From Veillonella sp. 3891 (GTDB lineage: Bacteria > Bacillota > Negativicutes > Veillonellales > Veillonellaceae): a stretch of 64,000 nucleotides of DNA. The notes under the pieces are model-generated. The model did no database searches, was not told the DNA's origin, and saw nothing but the letters and a program-made list of their open reading frames with translations. Shown in pieces: positions 26,192 through 35,461 of this stretch; within the stretch, counting starts at the first letter, position 1, and the number at the start of each line of letters is the position of its first letter. The stretch spans positions 1 through 64,000 of the forward strand of contig NZ_RQVE01000004.1 in the NCBI RefSeq assembly GCF_003992315.1. The letters run 5' to 3'. The translations under genes and the position numbers were made by a program.

Positions 26192-27055
26192 TTAAGGGAT
26201 TTCTTTAAAATATTCCGGCAAGGGTGCCTGCAATGCCATCCACTCTTGTGTCATGGGATGGATAAAGTAAAGTTCTGAGGCGTGGAGGCATTGTTTAGTT
26301 CTCCACGTTAGGGAGCCTCCATATAAATCATCGCCTGCTAGTGGGTATCCTAGAGCACTGAGGTGGACTCGAATTTGGTGAGTCCGACCTGTATGCAGAT
26401 AACAGCGCACATGAGTATGATGTAGATGTCGTTGAACCACGGTTATATCTGTATGAGCAGGTTGCCCCAATGGATGAGCACAACGTTCAATAATGCTACC
26501 CTCTAGGCGAGCGATGGGAAAATGAATGGATAATTCATCAACAGGAATGATACCATCGGTGATGGCATCATATACCTTTTGAATACGTGTATGTTGCTTG
26601 GTGAAAGCATGTTGAACTAATGCATTCTTAGCAATGATAACGAGACCTGAGGTATCTTTATCTAACCGATGGATGGGATGAAAGCTAGCATTCATAGAGT
26701 GCGCTTCAAAGTATGCCAATACACCGTTGGCAAGTGTGTGATATCTTTCAGAGAAAGTAGGGTGCATAAGCATGCCCATAGGTTTATTGATGACCAGTAG
26801 ATGGTCGTCCTCGAAGACAATATCTAAGTCCATTGGCGTGGGATCGATATGTGAAGTTTTGGTAAGGTATACTTTCACAGAATCACCAGGATGTAATAGG
26901 CTATCCCAAGAAGCAGGTGTGTCATTCACAAGGAAGGAACCTTCACGACGAAGACGACGACGCATAGCCTGCGATACCTTTTGCTCTCGAATAGCTTGGT
27001 TCATGGAGCAAGGTGAATGATCCATTGAAAGTGTGAAATATAAAATTGGGTACAT
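26192..27055 (-). CDS. RluA-family RNA pseudouridine synthase
   Basis: This 287-residue enzyme converts uridine to pseudouridine in rRNA or tRNA. The catalytic motif HRLDKDTSGLVIIAK with its aspartate is present, as are GRTHQIRVHLSALGYPLAGD and a short S4-like N-terminal region (MRRRLRREGSFLVN). The start has AAGGAGTCTT upstream on the minus strand. It stands alone between the repeat region and pyc. Which base it modifies (RluD-like or another) cannot be told from sequence. Confidence 0.92.
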   Translation of the reverse strand: MYPILYFTLSMDHSPCSMNQAIREQKVSQAMRRRLRREGSFLVNDTPASWDSLLHPGDSVKVYLTKTSHIDPTPMDLDIVFEDDHLLVINKPMGMLMHPTFSERYHTLANGVLAYFEAHSMNASFHPIHRLDKDTSGLVIIAKNALVQHAFTKQHTRIQKVYDAITDGIIPVDELSIHFPIARLEGSIIERCAHPLGQPAHTDITVVQRHLHHTHVRCYLHTGRTHQIRVHLSALGYPLAGDDLYGGSLTWRTKQCLHASELYFIHPMTQEWMALQAPLPEYFKEIP

Positions 27056-27218
27056 AAGACTCCTTGTTATACTTGTAACCAGTTAATAAAATATCTACAT
27101 TTCTTTTATCATATCATAAGCTAGGATAGATACGATACTTGTTAATAAACAATTTATAAATAAAAAATATCTTTCTTATAAACCCTGTTTATGTCTAGCT
27201 AATTTCAACGTTTAGGAG

Positions 27219-27272
27219 TATAATGAGGTATACAAATGTCTATTCCATAAGGTGTTAAGGCTGAAATAGACA
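27219..27272 (+). promoter_or_regulatory. pyc promoter -10 and leader dyad
   Basis: TATAAT at 27219-27224 lacks a clear -35. TGTCTATT (27237-27244) and AATAGACA (27265-27272) form an 8-bp dyad in the leader, 20 nt before the pyc start. Confidence 0.4.
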
Positions 27273-27291
27273 AAGTTGAGGAGGGTTTATA

Positions 27292-30200
27292 ATGAAACAA
27301 ATACGTTCGCTATTAGTAGCAAACCGTGGGGAAATTGCCATTCGTGTACTTCGTGCATGTAACGAAATGGGCATTCGCACAGTGGCTATTTATTCCAACG
27401 AAGATGCACTTTCATTACATCGTAATCAAGCAGATGAATCCTATTTAGTAGGGGAAGGTAAAAAACCGGTAGATGCATACTTAGATATTGAAGATATTAT
27501 TCGTATTGCCAAGGAACATGACGTAGATGCGATCCATCCAGGGTATGGCTTCCTGTCTGAAAATGCACATTTTGCACAACGTTGTGAAGAAGAAGGGATT
27601 ACTTTCATCGGTCCTAAAGTAGAACATTTAGTGATGTTCGGGGACAAAGTAAATGCTCGTATTCAAGCCAAAAAAGCAGATATACCTATGATTCCTGGTA
27701 GTGATGGTCCATTGAAAGACTTTGCAGAGTTAGAAGCATTTGCTGAGAAATATGGCTATCCATTGATGATCAAAGCTGTTAATGGCGGTGGCGGTCGTGG
27801 TATGCGTGAAGTGACAAAATATGAAGAACTTCGCGATGCTTATGATCGTGCAAAATCGGAAGCAAAAATGGCTTTCGGTGATGATGATGTGTACGTAGAA
27901 AAATTAATTGTAGAACCGAAACATGTCGAAGTACAAATCATCGGTGATGAACATGGTAATATCGTGCATTTACATGAACGGGATTGCTCTATCCAACGTC
28001 GTCATCAAAAAGTAGTAGAAGTAGCGCCAGCATTTGCCTTATCTCGTGATTTGCGTGACCGTATTTGTGCAGCAGCTGTGAAAATCATGAAACACGTGAA
28101 TTATGTCAGCGCTGGTACAGTAGAATTCTTGGTAACCGCCGATGGAAATTTCTATTTCATTGAAGTTAATCCTCGGATCCAAGTAGAACATACAGTAACA
28201 GAAATGATCACAGGCATCGATATTGTGCATACGCAAATTCGCATTGCCGAAGGTCACGAATTGCACAGTGAAGTGGTAGCCATTCCTGCACAAGAAAATA
28301 TTCGTTGTGAAGGGGTAGCCATCCAATGCCGTATTACTACAGAAGATCCAAACAATCACTTCATGCCAGATACAGGTAAATTGATCACGTACCGTAGCTC
28401 TGGTGGTTTTGGTATTCGTTTAGATGGCGGGAATGCGTTCACAGGAGCTGTCATTACACCATATTATGATTCCTTACTAGTAAAAGCTACGTCTTGGGCA
28501 TTGTCCACAGAAGAAGCTATTCGTAAAATGTTACGTTGCTTGCGAGAGTTCCGTATTCGTGGCGTAAAAACGAATGTGCACTTCTTAGTGAATGTATTAG
28601 AACATGAAGTGTTCCAATCTGGTGATTACAATGTTCATTTCATCGACGAACATCCAGAATTGTTCAACTTGAAAAAAGATAAAGATAGAGGTACAAAATT
28701 ACTTCGCTACATCGCCGATGTAACTGTGAATGGTTACAATGGTCATAAAGAAGAAGTGCCAACATTTGAACCTATCATCATGCCATCTAATGTAGCCGGT
28801 GCACCAGCAGCGGGGACAAAACAAAAATTAGATGAATTGGGACCAGAAAAGTTCTCTAAATGGGTGCAAGAACAACCAAAAGTATTGTTCACAGATACAA
28901 CATGGCGTGATGCACATCAATCCTTGTTCGCGACTCGTTTGCGTACGGCTGATATGGCTCGTGTGGCGGGCCGTGTGGCGAAGGGATTGCCTAACTTGTT
29001 CTCCTTAGAATGTTGGGGCGGAGCTACCTTTGATGTGGCGTATCGCTTCTTGCACGAAGATCCATGGGAACGATTACGTATGTTCCGTGAGCAAGTGCCA
29101 AATATCTTGTTACAAATGTTACTTCGTGGTTCCAATGCTGTGGGATATACAAGCTATGCAGATAATGTGGTGCGTGAATTTATCCGATTAGCTGGTAAAA
29201 ATGGTATTGATGTATTCCGTATTTTTGATAGCTTAAACAGCTTAGATAATATGAAAGTAGCCATCGATGAAGTACGTAATCAAGGTAAAGTAGCAGAAGT
29301 TGCCTTATGCTATACAGGGGATATTCTAGACCCTCGTCGTGATAAATATAACTTAGCGTATTATGTAAATATGGGTAAAGAATTGGCAGCAGCAGGGGCT
29401 AATATTTTGGCTATTAAAGACATGGCTGGTTTATTAAAACCTCAAGCGGCATATAATTTAGTAAGCGCTTTAAAAGATGCAGTAGATTTACCAATTCATT
29501 TACATACTCATGAAGGTTCTGGTAATGCGATTTACTCCTATGGCCGTGCTGTAGATGCAGGGGTAGATATTATCGACTTGGCATACTCTGCATTTGCCAA
29601 TGGTACAAGTCAACCTAGCATGAGCTCCATGTACTATGGTTTGACTGGTCACGATCGTCAACCAATTATGAATGTAGACTATATGGAAGAAGCATCCAAC
29701 TACTTTGGCTCCATTCGTCCATACTACAAAGGAGTGGACCATACATCTTCCTATCCAAATACAACTGTATACCAACATGAAATGCCTGGTGGACAATATT
29801 CTAACTTGCAACAACAAGCGAAAAGTGTTGGCCTTGGTGAACGCTGGGAAGATATTAAACGTGTATATCACGAAGTAAGTATGTTATTTGGGGATATCAT
29901 CAAAGTAACGCCATCTTCCAAAGTCGTAGGGGACATGACTTTGTTTATGGTGCAAAATAATTTGACAGAACAAGATATCTACGATAAAGGTGATACATTG
30001 GACTTCCCACAATCTGTAGTTGAATTCTTCAAAGGATACATCGGTACTCCATACTTGGGATTCCCTGAACGTTTGCAACAAATCATCTTGAAAGGTGAAA
30101 AACCATTAGATGGACGTCCTGGTGCTACTCTTCCAACAGTTGATTTTGAACTAGTTCGTAGAGAATTAGCAGAAAAAGGCGCAGGCACTACAGACGAAGA

Positions 30201-30741
30201 TGTAATTGCTCATTGCTTATATTCCAAGGTATTTGCTGATTATACTACGTTCAAACATGACTATTCCGATGTAAGTGTTCTTGATACACCAACATTCTTC
30301 TTTGGTATGAAACGTGGTGAAAGCGTAGAAGTTACCATCGAACAAGGTAAAACATTGGTGATTAAATACATCCAAATGAGTGAAGCGGATGAAGATGGTA
30401 ATCGCTATGTCTTATTTGAATTGAATGGTCAACCTAGAACAATTAAAATTCACGACAAACACACTAAAACAACGGGTGTAGTTCGCCATAAAGTAGATCC
30501 AATAAAACCAGGTGAAGTAGGTGCTACATTGTCTGGTTCTGTGGTGAAAATTGTGGCACAAGTAGGTCAAGCTGTGAAAAAAGGTGACGCTCTTGTGGTG
30601 ACAGAAGCGATGAAGATGGAAACTACGATTACAGCGCCAGTATCTGGTGTGGTAGGTGTCATCCATGTCCGTGAAGGTAGCCGTATTGAAAGTGGCGATT
30701 GCTTGTTAACTATCGAAGAACAAGCGCACGTAGCAAACTAA
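27292..30741 (+). CDS. pyc: Pyruvate carboxylase
   Basis: This biotin enzyme of 1149 residues carboxylates pyruvate to oxaloacetate with ATP and bicarbonate, feeding gluconeogenesis and the succinate-propionate pathway. The domain order is: biotin carboxylase (1 to about 450, with GGGGRGMR and EVNPRIQVEHTVTE), the carboxyltransferase domain (from about 525, DTTWRDAHQS, metal-binding motifs DMAGLLKP and HLHTHEGSG), the allosteric region and the C-terminal biotinyl domain with biotinylated K1108 in EAMKMET. The length is normal. GGAGGG precedes the ATG. Confidence 0.97.
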   Translation: MKQIRSLLVANRGEIAIRVLRACNEMGIRTVAIYSNEDALSLHRNQADESYLVGEGKKPVDAYLDIEDIIRIAKEHDVDAIHPGYGFLSENAHFAQRCEEEGITFIGPKVEHLVMFGDKVNARIQAKKADIPMIPGSDGPLKDFAELEAFAEKYGYPLMIKAVNGGGGRGMREVTKYEELRDAYDRAKSEAKMAFGDDDVYVEKLIVEPKHVEVQIIGDEHGNIVHLHERDCSIQRRHQKVVEVAPAFALSRDLRDRICAAAVKIMKHVNYVSAGTVEFLVTADGNFYFIEVNPRIQVEHTVTEMITGIDIVHTQIRIAEGHELHSEVVAIPAQENIRCEGVAIQCRITTEDPNNHFMPDTGKLITYRSSGGFGIRLDGGNAFTGAVITPYYDSLLVKATSWALSTEEAIRKMLRCLREFRIRGVKTNVHFLVNVLEHEVFQSGDYNVHFIDEHPELFNLKKDKDRGTKLLRYIADVTVNGYNGHKEEVPTFEPIIMPSNVAGAPAAGTKQKLDELGPEKFSKWVQEQPKVLFTDTTWRDAHQSLFATRLRTADMARVAGRVAKGLPNLFSLECWGGATFDVAYRFLHEDPWERLRMFREQVPNILLQMLLRGSNAVGYTSYADNVVREFIRLAGKNGIDVFRIFDSLNSLDNMKVAIDEVRNQGKVAEVALCYTGDILDPRRDKYNLAYYVNMGKELAAAGANILAIKDMAGLLKPQAAYNLVSALKDAVDLPIHLHTHEGSGNAIYSYGRAVDAGVDIIDLAYSAFANGTSQPSMSSMYYGLTGHDRQPIMNVDYMEEASNYFGSIRPYYKGVDHTSSYPNTTVYQHEMPGGQYSNLQQQAKSVGLGERWEDIKRVYHEVSMLFGDIIKVTPSSKVVGDMTLFMVQNNLTEQDIYDKGDTLDFPQSVVEFFKGYIGTPYLGFPERLQQIILKGEKPLDGRPGATLPTVDFELVRRELAEKGAGTTDEDVIAHCLYSKVFADYTTFKHDYSDVSVLDTPTFFFGMKRGESVEVTIEQGKTLVIKYIQMSEADEDGNRYVLFELNGQPRTIKIHDKHTKTTGVVRHKVDPIKPGEVGATLSGSVVKIVAQVGQAVKKGDALVVTEAMKMETTITAPVSGVVGVIHVREGSRIESGDCLLTIEEQAHVAN

Positions 30742-30927
30742 TCGATACGACGCATGTTGTATCAGTTTGTTAGAAGATATGGGACTAATAGTATTTATGT
30801 ATATGGATTATACATAGGTTACTCAGTATTACTAACAAGATATACCATAGATGTACCGCAGATATACGACAGATATATCGCAAGTTATAGTGTACATAAG
30901 TTGTAGGTTATATCATATGACATACGA

Positions 30928-30956
30928 AAACAGGAGCAACGCTGTTGCTCCTGTTT
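30928..30956 (+). terminator. Terminator of pyc
   Basis: AAACAGGAGCAAC and GTTGCTCCTGTTT form a perfect 13-bp stem with a GCT loop. It lies 186 bp after the stop. The 180 bp downstream, up to the aminotransferase ribosome binding site, shows nothing firm beyond a TATAAT at 31047. Confidence 0.8.
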
Positions 30957-31135
30957 ATCATATCCGTGAGGAAAATAGTGTGAAGTCTATCCCTACTAGG
31001 ATCCCATATACATGGTCCATAGCTCTTTACCGTATAGTTATTGCTATATAATCATGTAGCTATATGACAGAAATGAATAGAAATACATAGAAATAAATAT
31101 AAGAAAAAATATAAGATATAAAAGGAGTGATTCTT

Positions 31136-32329
31136 ATGGCATTCAAATTGCCAGAAAGGTCCATCAGTAAGGGCCCTAATTTCATTCGAGATGTATTTGA
31201 ACGTGGCGCAGGGATTCCTGGATTCATTAGTTTTGGTATAGGAAATCCTGCTGGTGAAGTGGTGCCAGTAAAGGAAATTCAAGCTGCCTTTGACCACATT
31301 GTACATACAAATCCATTAGAAATTTTACAATATGGTCCTATGCAAGGAGATGCCAAGTTAGCAGAGCAAACATTGCACCGTTTGGTACATGTTCATCACA
31401 TGCCTACAGAGAACCAACAGTTGTTATTGTCCATTGGAGCTGGTCAAGACTTAGGGCTAGTGCCACGTACCGTGTGTGATGCGGGCGATGAAGTGTACAT
31501 GGATGCCTATACTTTCACAAGTGCTATCAATGCAGTGCGCAGTGTAGGTGCCAAAGCGGTGGGGATTCCTACCGATGAGGATGGTATGATTCCAGAAGCT
31601 TTAGAAGCGGCGGCAAAATCTGGGAAGGGTAAATATATTTACCTAATTCCTAATTTTCAAAATCCTACTGGTATTACTATGCCATTAGAACGTCGAAAAG
31701 CGATTTATGACATTGCGAAAGCTTATGATTTGTTCATTTATGAAGATGATCCATATGGTGAAATTCGCTTCGGTGGTGAGCGAGTTCCTACTTTCAAAGA
31801 AATGGACGTGGATAATCGTGTGCTCTATGCAGGGTCCTATTCTAAAACGATTTCTGCAGGGTTACGAGTGGGATTCTTATATGGTCCGAGTGAAGTGATT
31901 CAAGCTATCCAAGTGATGAAGAATAATTGCGATGGTCAAATGCCACTAGTCACACAACGTGTAGTAAGCCATTTGTTAGAACACATCGATTATGATGAAC
32001 AGATTCAAAAGGTGTGCAAGGTGTATCAAGAAAAATGCCAAGTTATGTTAGATACATTCCGAAAATTTGGTAGTTCTAAAGTACATCTAACGGAGCCTAC
32101 TGGAGGGATGTTTGTATGGATGACCTTACCAGACCATGTAGACTGTGATGCCTTTTTTGAAGAGGCCATTGCTCGCAAAGTAGGCATCGTAAAAAGTGGT
32201 GCCTTTGCAGCAGATGGAGTTCCTTATGGACAACATTTCCGTTTGAGCTATACGGTGCCATCTTTGGAAGATATCCGTAAAGGTATGCAAATCATTGGAG
32301 AATTGACACGTGAGTATTGTGGAGATTAA
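31136..32329 (+). CDS. PLP-dependent aminotransferase, class I/II
   Basis: This 397-residue enzyme transfers an amino group between an amino acid and a 2-oxo acid. The sequence resembles the 2-aminoadipate/valine-pyruvate/MocR-related group: PNFQNPTGITM, the PLP-aspartate region IYEDDPYGEIRFGG, and the Schiff-base lysine in SYSKTISAGLRVGF. The start is ATG 31136 behind AAAGGAGTGA; the GTG at 31127 overlaps that ribosome binding site. It is a single gene; the substrate is unknown. Confidence 0.9.
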   Translation: MAFKLPERSISKGPNFIRDVFERGAGIPGFISFGIGNPAGEVVPVKEIQAAFDHIVHTNPLEILQYGPMQGDAKLAEQTLHRLVHVHHMPTENQQLLLSIGAGQDLGLVPRTVCDAGDEVYMDAYTFTSAINAVRSVGAKAVGIPTDEDGMIPEALEAAAKSGKGKYIYLIPNFQNPTGITMPLERRKAIYDIAKAYDLFIYEDDPYGEIRFGGERVPTFKEMDVDNRVLYAGSYSKTISAGLRVGFLYGPSEVIQAIQVMKNNCDGQMPLVTQRVVSHLLEHIDYDEQIQKVCKVYQEKCQVMLDTFRKFGSSKVHLTEPTGGMFVWMTLPDHVDCDAFFEEAIARKVGIVKSGAFAADGVPYGQHFRLSYTVPSLEDIRKGMQIIGELTREYCGD

Positions 32330-32370
32330 TTATTTTCACTGTATATGCATGTTATACAGATGAATTAGAA

Positions 32371-32420
32371 GCGCAACATACGTAGAGTAACTGTATTAGT
32401 TATTCACGACTATGTTGCGC
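32371..32420 (+). terminator. Hairpin after the aminotransferase gene
   Basis: GCGCAACATA and TATGTTGCGC form a perfect 10-bp stem, with an inner AGTAAC/GTTATT stem. Only TTATCTT follows. Confidence 0.6.
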
Positions 32421-32459
32421 TTATCTTATAGGAGAATGTTACAAAATTCTTGTATCCTA

Positions 32460-32468
32460 TGATATAAT
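32460..32468 (+). promoter_or_regulatory. Extended -10 promoter of the mrp gene
   Basis: TGATATAAT lies 116 bp before the mrp start. A weak TTACAA is the only nearby -35 candidate. Confidence 0.55.
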
Positions 32469-32583
32469 ATGAATATACCTATAGATATATAGGATATACA
32501 TGCCTTCACAGGTGTGAATGGCATTCATTGTTATGGTAGAGAAAGTTCTTAGGACTTTCAGACATATAGAAAGAAGGTTTATT

Positions 32584-33408
32584 ATGGCATGTGGAGATAA
32601 CGGTGGTTGCAGCGGTTGCGCTTCCTCTAGCGGATGCGGTACGCAACAACCAGTAGATTTAACAGTAAAAACAAATGATAGAAGTCATGTGAAAAAGGTG
32701 ATTGGCATTGTATCCGGTAAGGGTGGTGTAGGTAAATCCTTAGTCACAAGTTTAATGGCAGTAAGCCAGTCTCGTAAGGGTAAATCTGTAGGGATTCTTG
32801 ATGGAGATATTACAGGTCCATCCATTCCAAAAGTATTTGGTTTGAAAGACAAAGTACGCAGTGATGATGGCAAGCTAATGTATCCTATCGTGTCTAAAAA
32901 CGGCGTAAAAGTTATGTCTGTGAATTTGCTATTAGATGATGAGTCGGATCCAGTTCTTTGGAGAGGTCCTGTGGTAGGCAATGTGGTTAAACAATTCTTC
33001 TCCGATACAGTATGGGGCGATGTAGATTACTTATTCGTAGATATGCCTCCTGGAACAGGCGATGTAGCGATGACAGTGTTCCAATCTTTACCATTGGATG
33101 GTATTATTGTGGTCACATCTCCGCAAGATTTAGTGTCTATGATTGTGGAAAAAGCAGTAAAAATGGCGGATATGATGCAAGTGCCTATCATTGGTGTGGT
33201 AGAAAACTTTGCGTACTTCCATTGCCCAGATAATGGAAAAGATTATAAAATCTTTGGTGAAAGTCATATCGATGAAGTGTTGAAAAAATACAATTTATTG
33301 TTACTAGGTCGATTCCCAATCGATCCAAAAGTAGCGGAATTGTGCGACGCTGGTGAAATTGAAACCATAACAACAACAAATTTAGAATCAGTAGGCTTAC
33401 CAGAGTAA
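32584..33408 (+). CDS. mrp: Mrp/NBP35-type Fe-S cluster carrier ATPase
   Basis: This 274-residue P-loop ATPase belongs to the ApbC/Mrp family that carries and delivers iron-sulfur clusters. The deviant Walker A (SGKGGVGKS), LDGDITGPSIP and VDMPPGTGD motifs are intact. The start is ATG 32584, giving a cysteine-rich N-terminus (MACGDNGGCSGCASSSGCG) as in NBP35 proteins; the longer frame to 32518 overlaps the leader. The C-terminal cluster-binding CPxC is replaced by CPDN in FHCPDNGKDYKIFG, so only one of the two usual cysteines is there. A terminator-like hairpin separates it from the next gene. Confidence 0.9.
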   Translation: MACGDNGGCSGCASSSGCGTQQPVDLTVKTNDRSHVKKVIGIVSGKGGVGKSLVTSLMAVSQSRKGKSVGILDGDITGPSIPKVFGLKDKVRSDDGKLMYPIVSKNGVKVMSVNLLLDDESDPVLWRGPVVGNVVKQFFSDTVWGDVDYLFVDMPPGTGDVAMTVFQSLPLDGIIVVTSPQDLVSMIVEKAVKMADMMQVPIIGVVENFAYFHCPDNGKDYKIFGESHIDEVLKKYNLLLLGRFPIDPKVAELCDAGEIETITTTNLESVGLPE

Positions 33409-33416
33409 GTGTGGAC

Positions 33417-33451
33417 AATACCATAGTGTACGTTGTACCTATGGTATTTTT
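33417..33451 (+). terminator. Terminator between mrp and the M18 peptidase gene
   Basis: AATACCATAG and CTATGGTATT form the outer stem, GTAC/GTAC the inner one with a GTT loop, and TTTTT follows. It lies immediately before the next ribosome binding site, so it may act as an attenuator. Confidence 0.75.
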
Positions 33452-33464
33452 CATAGGAGGAATT

Positions 33465-34778
33465 ATGTGTGAACAAAACGAAGTAACAGCTATGTATGCT
33501 GACTTTTTTGAGTATATTGAAAGCTCCACCTCACCGTATCATACGGTGGAAGAGTCTTATCGGCGACTCGAAGAGCAAGGCTTTACGGCTTTATCCATGG
33601 ATGAAGAATGGGACTTAACTGCAGGAGATTATGTCATTGACGTATATGGTACAACCTTAGTGGCGTTCCATATTGGAGAGAACCCTAGAGAAACATTGCG
33701 TATTGCTTCTGCCCATACCGATTTTCCAGGGTTTCGGGTGAAGCCAAATGCTATGATTACAGACAAAGGATATGGTAAGCTCAATGTAGAAAGTTATGGC
33801 GGATTAATTCAATATACTTGGTTTGACCGTCCGTTGTCCTTAGCTGGTGTAGTAGTGACAAAAGGAGCGGGTCTGGACATAGAAACACACTACGTAGATA
33901 TAGCAAAGCCGGTGGCTACTATTCCTAGTTTAGCGATCCATATGAATCGTACGGTCAATGAAAAGGCTACATTTAACAAGCAAAAAGAAATGTTACCCCT
34001 CATTTTAATGCGTGGCCTTGGGACGGAATATGAAGACGACAAGACCCTATTAAAAGCTTTATTAGCGGAAGAAATTGGCTGTGAACCAACAGATATTCTA
34101 TCCTATGAGTTGACCGTGTATAACACAGATACAGTGGAAACAGTTGGCTTTGATGCGGAATATATTAGTGCACCACGATTAGATAATCTTACGTCTTGTT
34201 ATGCTTGTTTACAAGGCATTATCAGCGCGAAAGAACAAAATGCTACAGGAATTCGTATGGCATTCCTATTTGACCACGAAGAGGTGGGCAGTCGTACTAA
34301 GCAAGGAGGAGCCTCCTTGTTGTTACCAAATGTAGTGCGCCGTGTGTACCGTGCCTTGGGACTTTCAGAGGAAGCCTGCGAAGCGGACATTGCCAAAGGT
34401 TTCATGATTTCTTCTGATGTGGCTCATGGATATCATCCTAATTATGGAGAGAAAAATGATATTACGAATTACCCAACATTGAATGGTGGTGTAGTGTTAA
34501 AAATAGCGAGCTCTCAATCCTATGCAGGAGATGCGGTTGCACAAGCGATTGTAACAGATTTGTGTGAGACACATAATATTAAGCATCAGATTTATGTGAA
34601 TCGCTCAGATATTCCAGGTGGCTCAACAGTGGGTTCCATTTCTTCAGCACAATTGGTGATGCGGACTATGGATGTAGGATTACCGTTGTTAGCTATGCAT
34701 TCCGCCCGTGAGCTCATGGGTACCTATGACCAAATCGAGTTACATCGTTTATTAACAGTATTTTTAGGAGAGGTATAA
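33465..34778 (+). CDS. M18-family aminopeptidase
   Basis: This zinc aminopeptidase of 437 residues belongs to the aspartyl aminopeptidase family. Metal and catalytic motifs are clear: ASAHTDFPGFRVKP, LFDHEEVGS, SSDVAHGYHPNY and PGGSTVGSISSAQL. The start is ATG 33465 behind AGGAGG; the GTG at 33411 would place the start within the terminator hairpin. It lies 1 bp before the next small membrane-protein gene and is likely co-transcribed with it. It probably removes N-terminal residues from peptides in the cytoplasm. Confidence 0.92.
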   Translation: MCEQNEVTAMYADFFEYIESSTSPYHTVEESYRRLEEQGFTALSMDEEWDLTAGDYVIDVYGTTLVAFHIGENPRETLRIASAHTDFPGFRVKPNAMITDKGYGKLNVESYGGLIQYTWFDRPLSLAGVVVTKGAGLDIETHYVDIAKPVATIPSLAIHMNRTVNEKATFNKQKEMLPLILMRGLGTEYEDDKTLLKALLAEEIGCEPTDILSYELTVYNTDTVETVGFDAEYISAPRLDNLTSCYACLQGIISAKEQNATGIRMAFLFDHEEVGSRTKQGGASLLLPNVVRRVYRALGLSEEACEADIAKGFMISSDVAHGYHPNYGEKNDITNYPTLNGGVVLKIASSQSYAGDAVAQAIVTDLCETHNIKHQIYVNRSDIPGGSTVGSISSAQLVMRTMDVGLPLLAMHSARELMGTYDQIELHRLLTVFLGEV

Positions 34779-34779
34779 C

Positions 34780-35337
34780 ATGGTTTCTATGATGGCAATT
34801 TTTGTGGCATTAGTATTGAATCGGATTTCTACGCCCTTTCAACATATGTTCTATGCACGAACCACAGTGAAAGAACAGCAAAAAGAAGAAGTCACAAAAG
34901 CATTACAATTATTGGGTATGATTGTGGTAGCTGTGTATGGGGTGACAGGAAATATTTCCTTATTAGGCATTGATGGGGTCACCATTGTACAAACCGTTCT
35001 TGCCATAGCCTTAGGTATTGGAGTTGTGCAAGTATTTGAAATCGTATCAGTATCTCATTTGCGTCCTGTATTAGAAGGACAAGAAGCACCTAAGACGGTC
35101 TATGATCGCTGGATTTGGGATACCATATTCATCGTAGGGTTACTATCTGCGCATGTACGGTATGACTTAGAGTTTTATTACATGGTCCTTGCATGGGTAT
35201 TGTACACTCTTATTCCTTATGGAGTAACGCGATACAATATGAGTCGAGGCATAGAATTTAGCATTGGGAAAAAAGCTTATAAATGGGGAGCCCTAATCTG
35301 GATTTTTGCAGGCCTTATCCATTTGTTTGTATTATGA
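34780..35337 (+). CDS. Small integral membrane protein, unknown
   Basis: This 185-residue protein has about five hydrophobic segments (near residues 3-15, 44-60, 68-88, 113-128 and 133-150, with a last one at about 166-185). No family is recognised. Its ribosome binding site TTAGGAGAGG lies in the end of the M18 gene, so translation is coupled. A role linked to the peptidase is possible, but nothing shows it. Confidence 0.7.
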   Translation: MVSMMAIFVALVLNRISTPFQHMFYARTTVKEQQKEEVTKALQLLGMIVVAVYGVTGNISLLGIDGVTIVQTVLAIALGIGVVQVFEIVSVSHLRPVLEGQEAPKTVYDRWIWDTIFIVGLLSAHVRYDLEFYYMVLAWVLYTLIPYGVTRYNMSRGIEFSIGKKAYKWGALIWIFAGLIHLFVL

Positions 35338-35352
35338 TTCTCAATGAGAACG

Positions 35353-35433
35353 TGATATAATAAGTTAGCATTATGACAAAATGTTATACATATATAACAA
35401 CGGTTTGAACTAGTGCGCTAGGGAGAGCCGTTG
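35353..35433 (+). promoter_or_regulatory. Promoter and leader hairpin of the M16C gene
   Basis: TGATATAAT at 35353-35361 is an extended -10. CAACGG (35398-35403) pairs with CCGTTG (35428-35433), with CTAG-TGCG-CTAG inside. The hairpin lies in the untranslated leader. Confidence 0.5.
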
Positions 35434-35461
35434 TATGTTTAGTAGATAGAAAAGAGGTATT

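Noticed and set aside
30851-31051. Short ORF after pyc
   Set aside because: It runs through the pyc terminator and resembles no protein.
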